Positions 1 through 12,064 of a DNA stretch of 64,000 nt are shown here, in pieces. Position 1 is the stretch's first letter. Every line of letters begins with the position of its first letter. Under the pieces are notes generated by a model. It was not told the DNA's origin. It worked only from the letters and a program-made list of their open reading frames with translations, and did no database searches. Source of the DNA: Melioribacter sp. (lineage in GTDB: Bacteria > Bacteroidota > Ignavibacteria > Ignavibacteriales > Melioribacteraceae); contig DYHW01000001.1 in NCBI GenBank assembly GCA_020723965.1, positions 234,587-298,586 of the forward strand, in the 5' to 3' direction. The translations under genes were made by a program, and so were the position numbers.

Positions 1-2
1 AT

Positions 3-1706
3 CAAATCAAAGTTTGGAAAGAAAAATCCATTAAGTACACTTTTGTAAAAGAATCTAATGAATGGTTTACTGTTCTTATTGGGTTTATTCCCTGGCTGCT
101 GATATTTGCTATTTGGATCTTCTTTTTCAGAAGGATGCAGGCGGGCGGTGGCGGAACACGCGGAATTTTTAATTTCGGAAAAAGCCGGGCAAAACTGATC
201 TCTGAATCACAGATCAAGGTTACTTTTAAAGATGTTGCCGGTGCCGACGAAGCAAAATTTGAATTGGAAGAGATCATCGAATTTCTACGCGAACCGGCAA
301 AGTTTCAAAAACTTGGCGGAAAAATTCCGCGCGGTGTTCTGTTGTTGGGACCTCCGGGAACAGGCAAAACTCTTTTAGCGCGCGCAGTTGCCGGCGAAGC
401 CGGCGTTCCTTTCTTTTCAATAAGCGGCGCTGATTTTGTTGAAATGTTTGTAGGCGTTGGTGCAAGCCGCGTAAGAGATCTTTTTGAACAGGGAAAGAAA
501 AGCGCGCCATGTATTATTTTTATTGATGAGATCGATGCAGTCGGCCGTCACCGCGGCGCAGGACTTGGCGGTGGGCACGATGAACGGGAACAAACTTTGA
601 ATCAATTGCTTGTTGAAATGGACGGTTTCGAACAGAACAGCGGAGTTATTATTATTGCCGCAACCAACAGACCCGATGTTTTAGACCCGGCGCTATTGCG
701 CCCGGGAAGATTCGATAGACAAGTTGTTGTTGATCGTCCCGATGTTAAAGGCCGTGAAGGTATCTTGAAAGTTCATACAAGAAAAATTCCGCTGGGCCCC
801 GATGTTGATCTAAGTGTGCTTGCAAAAGGAACTCCGGGTTTAGCAGGCGCAGAACTTGCTAACATGGTAAACGAAGCAGCGCTTCTTGCCGCACGAAAAA
901 ATAAAAAAAATGTGGCTATGGAAGATTTTGAAGAAGCCAAAGACAAAGTAATGATGGGTATGGAGCGTAAAAGTCTGATTATTTCCGAAGAAGAAAAGAA
1001 AATAACTGCTTATCATGAAATTGGTCATGTGCTTGTTGCAAGAATGATACCCGAAGCCGATCCTGTTCATAAAGTTACTATTATTCCGCGCGGGCGTGCA
1101 CTTGGTGTTACAACCTATTTGCCTGTAGATGAAAAACACACATACTCAAAAAAATATCTTGAGGCGATGATTACTTATGCTTTAGGCGGACGCGCTGCCG
1201 AGAAGATAGTCTTCAATCAATTTACAACCGGCGCCGGTAATGATATTGAAAAAGCTTCCAGCATTGCACGAAAAATGGTTTGTGAGTGGGGAATGAGCGA
1301 AAAACTTGGACCTCTTTCCTATGGGGCAAAAGAACAAGAAATTTTTTTGGGAAGAGAAATTACACAGCATAAAGATTATAGCGAGTTGACAGCGCAGGAG
1401 ATCGATGCTGAGGTAAAGAAAATAGTTATGGAGTGCATGACTCGCGCAGAAAAAATTCTTTTAGAAAATATTGACATGCTGCACAATCTTTCGAAAGATC
1501 TTCTCGAAAGAGAAATTCTTGATGCAGAAGAGATCGATAAGATCATCCGTGGCGAAGAACTGCCTCCGGTAAAACGTAATGGCGCAGATACTTCTGTTTC
1601 TAATAATGAAACTCAGGAGGAACTGCCCGAGCACGTTCAGAAGTTAATTAAAAAAAAGAAGAGAGCTTCAGATCAGAATTTAGAAAAAAATAATGACGCC
1701 ATCTGA
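3..1706 (+). CDS. ftsH: ATP-dependent zinc metalloprotease FtsH (5' end outside window)
   Basis: Membrane-anchored AAA+ protease that degrades misfolded membrane proteins and short-lived regulators. The reading frame is open from base 3, and the part before the first ATG (135) encodes a hydrophobic helix ([20 protein letters not shown]), so the gene starts upstream of the window. Numbering from that ATG: Walker A GPPGTGKT (72-79), Walker B IFIDEID (128-134), the second region of homology ending in RPGRFDRQ (189-196), and the zinc site HEIGH (294-298; most homologues have HEAGH). [10 protein letters not shown] supplies the third metal ligand. The C-terminal tail is lysine rich. The next gene overlaps its end by 14 nt. 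Confidence 0.96.
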   Translation, partial: QIKVWKEKSIKYTFVKESNEWFTVLIGFIPWLLIFAIWIFFFRRMQAGGGGTRGIFNFGKSRAKLISESQIKVTFKDVAGADEAKFELEEIIEFLREPAKFQKLGGKIPRGVLLLGPPGTGKTLLARAVAGEAGVPFFSISGADFVEMFVGVGASRVRDLFEQGKKSAPCIIFIDEIDAVGRHRGAGLGGGHDEREQTLNQLLVEMDGFEQNSGVIIIAATNRPDVLDPALLRPGRFDRQVVVDRPDVKGREGILKVHTRKIPLGPDVDLSVLAKGTPGLAGAELANMVNEAALLAARKNKKNVAMEDFEEAKDKVMMGMERKSLIISEEEKKITAYHEIGHVLVARMIPEADPVHKVTIIPRGRALGVTTYLPVDEKHTYSKKYLEAMITYALGGRAAEKIVFNQFTTGAGNDIEKASSIARKMVCEWGMSEKLGPLSYGAKEQEIFLGREITQHKDYSELTAQEIDAEVKKIVMECMTRAEKILLENIDMLHNLSKDLLEREILDAEEIDKIIRGEELPPVKRNGADTSVSNNETQEELPEHVQKLIKKKKRASDQNLEKNNDAI

Positions 1707-2361
1707 ACACGCAACAATCGATTATAAGAGCGAGGTTTTCAGAAAGGCGATACATCTCTGTTCTCTTTCAATACCCGTCATTTATTATTTCATTACAAGG
1801 GAACTTGCACTTTCAATTTTAGTCCCATTGGCTATTTTTTCTTTCTTTTTAGATTACGGTAGATATTATCATAAATCTTATAGCTATTTCTTTTATAAGT
1901 TTTTTGGTTTTCTGCTTCGCAAGCATGAAAAAGATGAAAGAAAAAAAAATCTCAGCGGCGCAACGAACATTTTAATTTCTGCAGTAATTGTAATTTGGAT
2001 TTTTCCAAAAGTTTTTGCAGTAACGGCTTTTGCAGTTCTTATTATTGGAGATATTGCCGCTGCATTAGTCGGAAGAAAATTTGGCAGAACTAAATTTTTG
2101 TTCAAAAGTTTGGAAGGAACATTAGCTTTTTTTGTTTTCTCTTCTATTGTTATCCTTTTTACTCCAAAGGTTGAAGGGAACAGTATCGAGTTTATTATCG
2201 GATTCGTTGCCGTTGCAGTTGGAGCGATTGCAGAAAACATTTCGCTTGGCTGGGCAGACGATAATTTAACTATCCCGGTTACTATTAGTATTACCATGTG
2301 GATATTGTATTCTTTGTTTCTTCCCCATTTAAGTTTGATTCTTCCTAATGTTCCAAATTAA
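1693..2361 (+). CDS. Diacylglycerol/polyprenol kinase family membrane protein
   Basis: A 222-residue integral membrane protein with about six hydrophobic segments. It resembles the dolichol kinase/DGK1 (CTP-dependent lipid kinase) and phosphatidate cytidylyltransferase-related superfamily. The telling part is [16 protein letters not shown] followed shortly by [10 protein letters not shown] (about residues 116-142), the conserved cytosolic loop of this family. It probably phosphorylates an isoprenoid or diacylglycerol lipid, but the substrate cannot be told from sequence. The ATG at 1693 lies inside ftsH (14-nt overlap), so the two are probably translationally coupled; the following lipoprotein gene is also tightly linked. 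Confidence 0.8.
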   Translation: MTPSEHATIDYKSEVFRKAIHLCSLSIPVIYYFITRELALSILVPLAIFSFFLDYGRYYHKSYSYFFYKFFGFLLRKHEKDERKKNLSGATNILISAVIVIWIFPKVFAVTAFAVLIIGDIAAALVGRKFGRTKFLFKSLEGTLAFFVFSSIVILFTPKVEGNSIEFIIGFVAVAVGAIAENISLGWADDNLTIPVTISITMWILYSLFLPHLSLILPNVPN

Positions 2362-2386
2362 ATCGAAAATAACCAGAACAATAAAA

Positions 2387-3496
2387 ATGGAATTTATTAT
2401 TTATCTAAAAAGATTATTCTTATTGGCTGCAACGCTTACTGTTTTTTTCTTACTTTTTATTTCTTGCGGCGAAAGTAAAAAGCCCGCTATAGGGCAGGAA
2501 GATGAAATTATCGTAATTGCTGATTCAACAGATTATCTAAATTTAGAAAGCTCGCTTCTTACGGCATTTAGCAGAGTGATCTACACGCCTCAGCCCGAAG
2601 TTCTTTTCAACCTTACAAGAAAAGATTTTAGCAAATTGGATAAGCATAAAAATTACAAGAATATTTTGTTCGTAGCTCCTCTTGGCGCTAACTCGGATGT
2701 TTCAAAGTATCTCGATCATCTATTAAGCGGGGATGTAAAAAAGTTAGTTAACAGCGACTCGGCTTCAATTATCAACAAGCACGATCTGTGGGCAAAGAAT
2801 CAGTTGGTTATGATTTTAACCTCATCGTCTTTGAATAAACTGAATGAAAATATCTTGAAAGAAGCTGACAATCTACTACACTATTTTCAAAAAGCGTCTG
2901 ACAGCAGACTGTTTGCGAGCTTATACAACGAACGGTTTGAGCAAAAAAAGATAGAAGCGAAATTATTGAAAGATTATGGTTGGATGGTCTATGTTCAATC
3001 AGATTTCTTATTAGCCCAAAATGATTCTGTAGAAAAATTTGTTTGGCTTCGCCGCGCACCCGGCACCGATATGGAAAGATGGATTTTTGTTCATTGGATT
3101 GACAACGCTTCACCGGCTCTGCTCGATAAAGATTCCGTTGCGGCAATAAGAAACCGTATTACAGAAAAATTTTTCAGTACTGCTGATGATTCTTCCTACG
3201 TCGAAATTTCCGGTGAATATAAAACAACCCACGAAGTGAACTTTTTGAACCGCTATGCTTTGATGTCTCAAGGTTTATGGCGAATGAAAGATTTGAGTAT
3301 GGGCGGACCATTTATCAATTACACTTTTTATGATGAACATACTAAGCGGCTTTATATGCTTGACGGCTCTATTTATGCACCGAAGTATTATAAAAAGAAA
3401 TTACTTCAACAAGTTGATGTCATTCTTCAATCGTTCTTAACAGAGCGCGAACTTTCTAAAGAAAGAAAAGAAAGTTTATTGGAGGAGTTGGAATAA
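2387..3496 (+). CDS. DUF4837-type lipoprotein
   Basis: Predicted outer-membrane or periplasmic lipoprotein. With the ATG at 2387 the protein begins with a positive start, a hydrophobic core and a lipobox-like LFISC followed by GES, a normal signal peptide II. An upstream in-frame ATG at 2348 would add 13 residues and overlap the previous gene by 14 nt; I prefer 2387 because of the signal peptide, but no clear ribosome binding site supports either. The body matches DUF4837 proteins of Bacteroidota in pattern: an early IIVIAD strand, a central RRAPGTDMERWIFVHWID segment and the late GGPFINYTFYDE. Function unknown. It ends just before a convergent gene. Confidence 0.72.
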   Translation: MEFIIYLKRLFLLAATLTVFFLLFISCGESKKPAIGQEDEIIVIADSTDYLNLESSLLTAFSRVIYTPQPEVLFNLTRKDFSKLDKHKNYKNILFVAPLGANSDVSKYLDHLLSGDVKKLVNSDSASIINKHDLWAKNQLVMILTSSSLNKLNENILKEADNLLHYFQKASDSRLFASLYNERFEQKKIEAKLLKDYGWMVYVQSDFLLAQNDSVEKFVWLRRAPGTDMERWIFVHWIDNASPALLDKDSVAAIRNRITEKFFSTADDSSYVEISGEYKTTHEVNFLNRYALMSQGLWRMKDLSMGGPFINYTFYDEHTKRLYMLDGSIYAPKYYKKKLLQQVDVILQSFLTERELSKERKESLLEELE

Positions 3497-3507
3497 AAAA
3501 TTTTACT

Positions 3508-5436
3508 TCACATTTTCAACGCACTGAGTATCTCAAAAGGAATTTGATACCCCGGGAAATCTTTTCTAATTTTTTCTATGTAAACTTTAGCGCGCTCTGG
3601 TTTACTAAACTGCAGTTCATATACCGCACGATACGCTAACATCGTTCCAGCCGCGGTTTCAATAAAATCAATGTATTTGTTCCTTTGCTGTGGAAATCGA
3701 ATCGTAAAATTTGGATCTGGTGCAGGAACATAATCATTGCCTTTCACAACTTTGAACATGAAAATGTGCGGAACTATTTGATATCCTTCGGGTAAAGAAA
3801 ATTCTCCCCGCTGCATTTCGTTTTGGAATAATTCTAATCCAATGTAATAATTTCTTTTGTTGATGTTTTCAGAGATAAGTTTTGTCATAATTGTTCTGTA
3901 ATATTTTTCAAGAAGAGTTGCATTATAATTTTGACCGCGCTCGAAAGGTTGAAGCGCATTTAAAAAAGAATCTATCTCTTCATTCAAATATTTTATCACA
4001 CAGGGATAATTTCGTTTCAACTGATCGAAATACCACGAGCGTCTCAATAATTCTTTATCAATTACTGCAACATCGCTTCTATTTTTTTCAACAAATTGGA
4101 AATAGTATGATGGTGAAATGAAATAATCCCATTGATAAGAAAAAATTATCGCATCCTTTTCAACGTGCTTAAGTATAGAAAGTGTGTAATCCTCAAAAGT
4201 GTGTACATCGCTCTGGTCTGAAATTGAATAATTGACCCATAGAGGAATCAAACACACTATTAAAACCACAGCCGATACGATTTTCTTCTTAATAAAATAT
4301 TTCTGAAAATAAATGAGAAGACGCAATGAACCGAATCCTATAAAAAAAGAAAATGCAAAGTATGAGAGAAGAAAATATGTGTCTATATCAACTATATCGT
4401 AATTGATCGAATAAAGAACTGAGAACAAAAAAGTAATTAACATGGCTAGAAATATCTGTTTCGATATTTTGAATGAATAAAAAAAACCGATCAAACCGAT
4501 CAACAAACCTATGAAAGCGAACTCTGACGGAAAATTTATTATAAAATATTCTAATTGTTTCTTTGCTGAATCCAAAGATGAAAAAAGCCACACCTGATAT
4601 TGCCTGCCTGAAACGTGCCTGACAAAATTTTCCAAATTAAACGGGTTGCCCCAGTTGATTGGGGGATTTGCAGCAGCACGCAGAGGCAGATACGAGTAAA
4701 GCAAAAATAAAAACGGAATCGAAACTGCCGCAGAATAGAAAATTTTTTTTAGTGCGGCAAAGGTGAATTTCTCTTTTAAAAAAAATAAAATTGCAGCTAA
4801 TAGAATAACGAGCAGCGTGGTCATATGATTTGCAAAGCCAAGCGAAAATGAAAGAGCAACTAAAGTCCAGTTGTAGAGTTTTTTGGTTTTAGAGAAGAAT
4901 GCACGTAGTGCGGCATATATAATTAAGCTGAACAAGAAAATCTGCAACGAATAAACTTCGACTGATGTTGATTGCAGCCAATAAGTTTTACTGAACGCCA
5001 AAAAAATACCGGCGCAAATTGAAGCTAATATTTTTTCTGTAGACAGATCGATTCTTTGTGCCCCGTTTTGCTGCGCTTTTTCTTTCTTATTTTTTATTCT
5101 TTGCAGTTTTGTAAAAGTAAAATCTAAGTTTTCAAAAAGTAGATATACTGATTTGATAAACAAAAAAGCCCCTAATGCGCACCATATTGCTGCTAATAAA
5201 TTTGCCTGTTGTATTTGTGTAAAAGGAAGCGGAAGCTGCAGAAATAAAAATCCTGCCAATGTAAAAAGCGGATAACCAGTTGGATGAGCGATTCCAAGTG
5301 TTGCTTGAACCGCCGCTAACTCGCCGGAATCTATTTGAACTACGCTCGGCGCAAGAGTAGATAAGTACACGGCAAAAATGAAAAGCGATACGAGCGATGA
5401 ATAATATTTCTTCAAATAATTCATCTCAGCCGCCAA
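3508..5436 (-). CDS. DUF2723 family multi-spanning membrane protein
   Basis: A 642-residue protein with roughly 10-12 hydrophobic segments in the first 420 residues and a soluble C-terminal half. The N-terminal part (APSVVQIDSGELAAVQ, then GIAHPTGYPLF) is the hallmark of DUF2723/TMEM260-type proteins, which share the GT-C glycosyltransferase layout; D36 and E39 of DSGE sit where GT-C enzymes keep their metal/catalytic acid. TMEM260 is an O-mannosyltransferase in animals, so a lipid-linked sugar transfer role is possible but not shown. Its start overlaps the end of the glnE-like gene by 11 nt, suggesting co-transcription. Confidence 0.8.
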   Translation of the reverse strand: MAAEMNYLKKYYSSLVSLFIFAVYLSTLAPSVVQIDSGELAAVQATLGIAHPTGYPLFTLAGFLFLQLPLPFTQIQQANLLAAIWCALGAFLFIKSVYLLFENLDFTFTKLQRIKNKKEKAQQNGAQRIDLSTEKILASICAGIFLAFSKTYWLQSTSVEVYSLQIFLFSLIIYAALRAFFSKTKKLYNWTLVALSFSLGFANHMTTLLVILLAAILFFLKEKFTFAALKKIFYSAAVSIPFLFLLYSYLPLRAAANPPINWGNPFNLENFVRHVSGRQYQVWLFSSLDSAKKQLEYFIINFPSEFAFIGLLIGLIGFFYSFKISKQIFLAMLITFLFSVLYSINYDIVDIDTYFLLSYFAFSFFIGFGSLRLLIYFQKYFIKKKIVSAVVLIVCLIPLWVNYSISDQSDVHTFEDYTLSILKHVEKDAIIFSYQWDYFISPSYYFQFVEKNRSDVAVIDKELLRRSWYFDQLKRNYPCVIKYLNEEIDSFLNALQPFERGQNYNATLLEKYYRTIMTKLISENINKRNYYIGLELFQNEMQRGEFSLPEGYQIVPHIFMFKVVKGNDYVPAPDPNFTIRFPQQRNKYIDFIETAAGTMLAYRAVYELQFSKPERAKVYIEKIRKDFPGYQIPFEILSALKM

Positions 5437-8248
5437 GATATTTTTCGAAAAGCGAATTGTTTTTCTTTATTGTTTCATGAAGTTGTTCATTAAAATCTAC
5501 AATTGTATTAAAACCTAAGAAGCGGGCAATAAACATCCTTTGTTCATTTTGTCCGGGAATTATAGCATTCGAAGAATTAAAAATGTTTTGAAGAGCAATT
5601 TCTATTTCTTTTAAAAACCGGAAATTTTTTTTGATCTTCTCAAAATCATCGCATGTAAACTCATTCTTGAGCAGTTTAATAATTTGAATGAAATTTTTCC
5701 CCTGTGCTTTTTTAAAATGTTCTAGATTGTTAACGCATAAAAATTGTAAAATAAAATCCATTGTGAGAAGTCCGCCGCGCTCCTTTTTGACGTTGAAAGT
5801 GTTTTTGCCGGCTGAAACTGCTTGACGTTGAATAGTTGAGTGCATCTGCACGATCTCTTTTTTCAGATTTGTTTTATCGAGCGTTCTTATCTTTTCACGA
5901 ATCAGATTTGTAAAGTTGTTAAACAGTTCACTGTTTCCTGAAATGTATTTTAGTTTTAGAAGCGATTGAAATTCCCAAGTGCGTGCGCGGCGCGAAAGAT
6001 AAGCGTTATAATTTTCTATATCCCCCACAAGCGGCGAGCTTTTGCCTTCAGGACGAAGGCGGAAATCAACCTTGAATGGCTTGAAAGAGCGCTCTAAACT
6101 AATTAGATATTTCTGAAAATCTTTTTGAATATCGGGATGCGTTTCGACATTTTCTGCAATTATTATTAAATCTATATCGGATTCAAAATTCATATTACCG
6201 GAGCCAAAGCTGCCCAGCGCCGCAACGAAAAAGTTATAAGGTAATTGCATCTCGCTTGTTATCACGCTAATTCTTTTAGAAAAATAAATAGTGAATATTT
6301 GCGATAATTTTTGCGAATTGATCAATCCCAAACTGAATTGAACCGCACATAAAAATGTTAATTCATCAACTGTTAGTTCTTCAATTCCTTCATCAAAATT
6401 TTTGGAAAATACTTTTCTTGAAAGAAAATACTCTTCCAATTGGTTATTCAATGTAAAAAGATCAACCGCTTTTTGAGAGTAGAGACAAATTTTTAAGAAA
6501 GTCATAAAAAATTTCTGATTTGAAAAAGTACGATACCAAATTGAAGGGAATTTTGTAGATCGTATCATTTTAGCTAAGTTATTTAAAGCTCTATCCGGGG
6601 CATAACATTTTTTGAGATATTTCATAAGCGCCGGTTCTATTGAATTGAAGAGTTCTATCGTCTTTGAATCAAATTCTTTTCTTTCAAAAATGCCTGCGCC
6701 ACTCCTCAAGTATTTTAAATTCTTTTCCGCTCTAGCGTAATCAGCGAATTTAATTGTATCTGTTATTTTAGCACGTAGTTTTTTTTCATCGGTCCTTAAT
6801 ACTTGATCATAAATCTTTCTAACGCTCTCTCTGTATTTTCTCAAAACTTTTTTGAAGTGAGCAACTGAATTATATCCGATAAAGATAGATAGTTTTTTTA
6901 GCAGTTCAGTTTCTTCTGGTATCAGGTGAGTTTGCGTATCGTTCATCAACTGCAAAAAATGTTCAACTTGTCTGAATAAGTGATATGCTGCTGTTAAAAC
7001 CGCTCTTTCTTTTTCACTTAATAACTTGTGCAAGAAAAGTTGTTCAATTGCATTTAGAGTATTCCCGGTTCGAATTGATTTATCTCGGCTGCCGTTGATT
7101 AACTGCAAAGCTTGAACTATAAACTCAATATCACGAATACCTCCAGAAAAAAATTTTACGTTTTCTTTTTCTCTATTTTCTCTTTCAATATTTGATTTCA
7201 TAAGTCTGATCTTCTCTTTAATAGACGGAGAAAACGATGAAGAGTAAACAAACGATGATGCAAAAGAAAAAAACTGATTAAAGAGCGCTTCATCTCCGCA
7301 AGTAAAATCTAATTTAATCAACATCTGTCGCTCCCAATCCTCGCCGCGTATTTCGTAATACTTTATATAATCGTTTAGCGATTTGCAAAGAGGAGAATAT
7401 TTTCCGTCGGGGCGCAAGCGGAAATCAACGCGGTATATGTAGCCGTTCGGTGAAATTTCGGTGGATGATTTTATAAAAAGCTGTGCTGCTTCAGTAAGTA
7501 ATTCGTAATATTCTTTATTTATCTTTGTCAAAGTAGAGTTGAAATCATAGAACAAAATGAGATCAACGTCGGAGCTGTAATTAAGTTCATTACCGCCCAA
7601 CTTTCCTAAAGAACAAAGACAATACTTTTGCGAAGGAACGGTAACATCATATTTTTTTAATGTCTCTTCAAAACAAATATCAAACAATTTTCCGTTGATA
7701 GCTTTGGCAAGAAAAGAAAGTTGCTGTGTGATATAATATAATTCTTCGAGCCGAAGTATATCGCATGTTCCGATTTTTAAGATTATTCGCTTTTTAAATT
7801 GACGCAAATAATTTAGCCGTGCATTTAATGATTGAAATTGCTCCAATCCATCCGTTATTTCTTTTTTTATTGAATCGAGATCAATTCTCTTCGTTAGATA
7901 TTCTTGATCGAAGATCTGGTATAGATATTCCGGGTTGCGAACTACAATATCAGATAAATAATTACTGCTTGCAGCTATTGCGGTTAGTATTTCTGCATGA
8001 TGCGGATAATTTGTTATTTCTAAAAAGAAAAATCTTTTGTCAAAGACCGCAGAAAAAATTCTTAAAAGATTTGCTTCGGATGATAAGTTGAAATGAAACC
8101 GAGCTGCTTCTTTTTCGAACAAAGAGACAAGCTTCTCGAAAACGTCCGAAGAAATTAGCCCTTCGGACAGTTCGATCATCTTACTGATAAATGAGTGTGA
8201 GAATCGGAATTCTTTTGTATGCAATTGAAATCTCTTTACTTCTTTCAA
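5426..8248 (-). CDS. glnE: GlnE-like glutamine synthetase adenylyltransferase/adenylyl-removing protein
   Basis: A 940-residue protein with the duplicated nucleotidyltransferase layout of GlnE, which adenylylates and deadenylylates glutamine synthetase in response to PII. The N-terminal copy has GKLGGNELNYSSDVDLI (215-231, acidic pair D227/D229). The C-terminal copy, near residues 670-690, reads GSFGSGNMNFESDIDLI, keeping the acidic pair but replacing the usual GKLGG. RPDGK/RPEGK motifs follow both. The longest frame starts at a TTG (8248); an ATG at 8179 is an alternative, and neither has a strong ribosome binding site. It is transcribed divergently from secA-glnB, and GlnB is its expected partner. 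No glutamine synthetase gene lies in the window. Confidence 0.85.
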   Translation of the reverse strand: MKEVKRFQLHTKEFRFSHSFISKMIELSEGLISSDVFEKLVSLFEKEAARFHFNLSSEANLLRIFSAVFDKRFFFLEITNYPHHAEILTAIAASSNYLSDIVVRNPEYLYQIFDQEYLTKRIDLDSIKKEITDGLEQFQSLNARLNYLRQFKKRIILKIGTCDILRLEELYYITQQLSFLAKAINGKLFDICFEETLKKYDVTVPSQKYCLCSLGKLGGNELNYSSDVDLILFYDFNSTLTKINKEYYELLTEAAQLFIKSSTEISPNGYIYRVDFRLRPDGKYSPLCKSLNDYIKYYEIRGEDWERQMLIKLDFTCGDEALFNQFFSFASSFVYSSSFSPSIKEKIRLMKSNIERENREKENVKFFSGGIRDIEFIVQALQLINGSRDKSIRTGNTLNAIEQLFLHKLLSEKERAVLTAAYHLFRQVEHFLQLMNDTQTHLIPEETELLKKLSIFIGYNSVAHFKKVLRKYRESVRKIYDQVLRTDEKKLRAKITDTIKFADYARAEKNLKYLRSGAGIFERKEFDSKTIELFNSIEPALMKYLKKCYAPDRALNNLAKMIRSTKFPSIWYRTFSNQKFFMTFLKICLYSQKAVDLFTLNNQLEEYFLSRKVFSKNFDEGIEELTVDELTFLCAVQFSLGLINSQKLSQIFTIYFSKRISVITSEMQLPYNFFVAALGSFGSGNMNFESDIDLIIIAENVETHPDIQKDFQKYLISLERSFKPFKVDFRLRPEGKSSPLVGDIENYNAYLSRRARTWEFQSLLKLKYISGNSELFNNFTNLIREKIRTLDKTNLKKEIVQMHSTIQRQAVSAGKNTFNVKKERGGLLTMDFILQFLCVNNLEHFKKAQGKNFIQIIKLLKNEFTCDDFEKIKKNFRFLKEIEIALQNIFNSSNAIIPGQNEQRMFIARFLGFNTIVDFNEQLHETIKKNNSLFEKYLGG

Positions 8249-8442
8249 CGGCTAAAATAGTTTATGCTGAATTAAATCGCATCATTGTTAAGAATAACAG
8301 ATGAAAAAAAAATCTGCTAGTCTTTATCTGAATTTGTATTTATAATCGAACGCTGGGTTGCTTAAAGTGTAAAGCTGCTGCTTTCATTGCATTTCAGAAC
8401 CCCTTTATTTAACTTAATCCCCGAAAAATTTAGGAGAAATTG

Positions 8443-11855
<3,413 letters not shown>

Positions 11856-11873
11856 AACCTTCGTATTCCGATT

Positions 11874-11914
11874 CGGCCGCTGAGAGAGGAGACAAATTAT
11901 CTCAAGCCGTTTTT
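11874..11914 (+). terminator. Possible intrinsic terminator after glnB
   Basis: An imperfect stem starting CGGCCGCTGAG and closing with CTCAAGCCG is followed by a run of five T. The loop is long (about 15 nt), so termination strength is uncertain. It fits the end of the secA-glnB unit. Confidence 0.4.
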
Positions 11915-12064
11915 GCTAATTGAAAAGTAGTATATCTTGATTTTTTTATGCTGCTATGTTATTGTAGGTTCTAATAAATGTGGAGGAAAATGATTTTTAT
12001 TTACGGATTCTAATTTAGAATTCATTTAATTGGCTAGACTATCTTTCCACAAATTTTTTTTGAT

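Noticed and set aside
8249-8442. tRNA gene in the glnE-secA gap
   Set aside because: No T-loop GGTTCGAATCC-type block or CCA-bearing acceptor stem was found here or in the other gaps.
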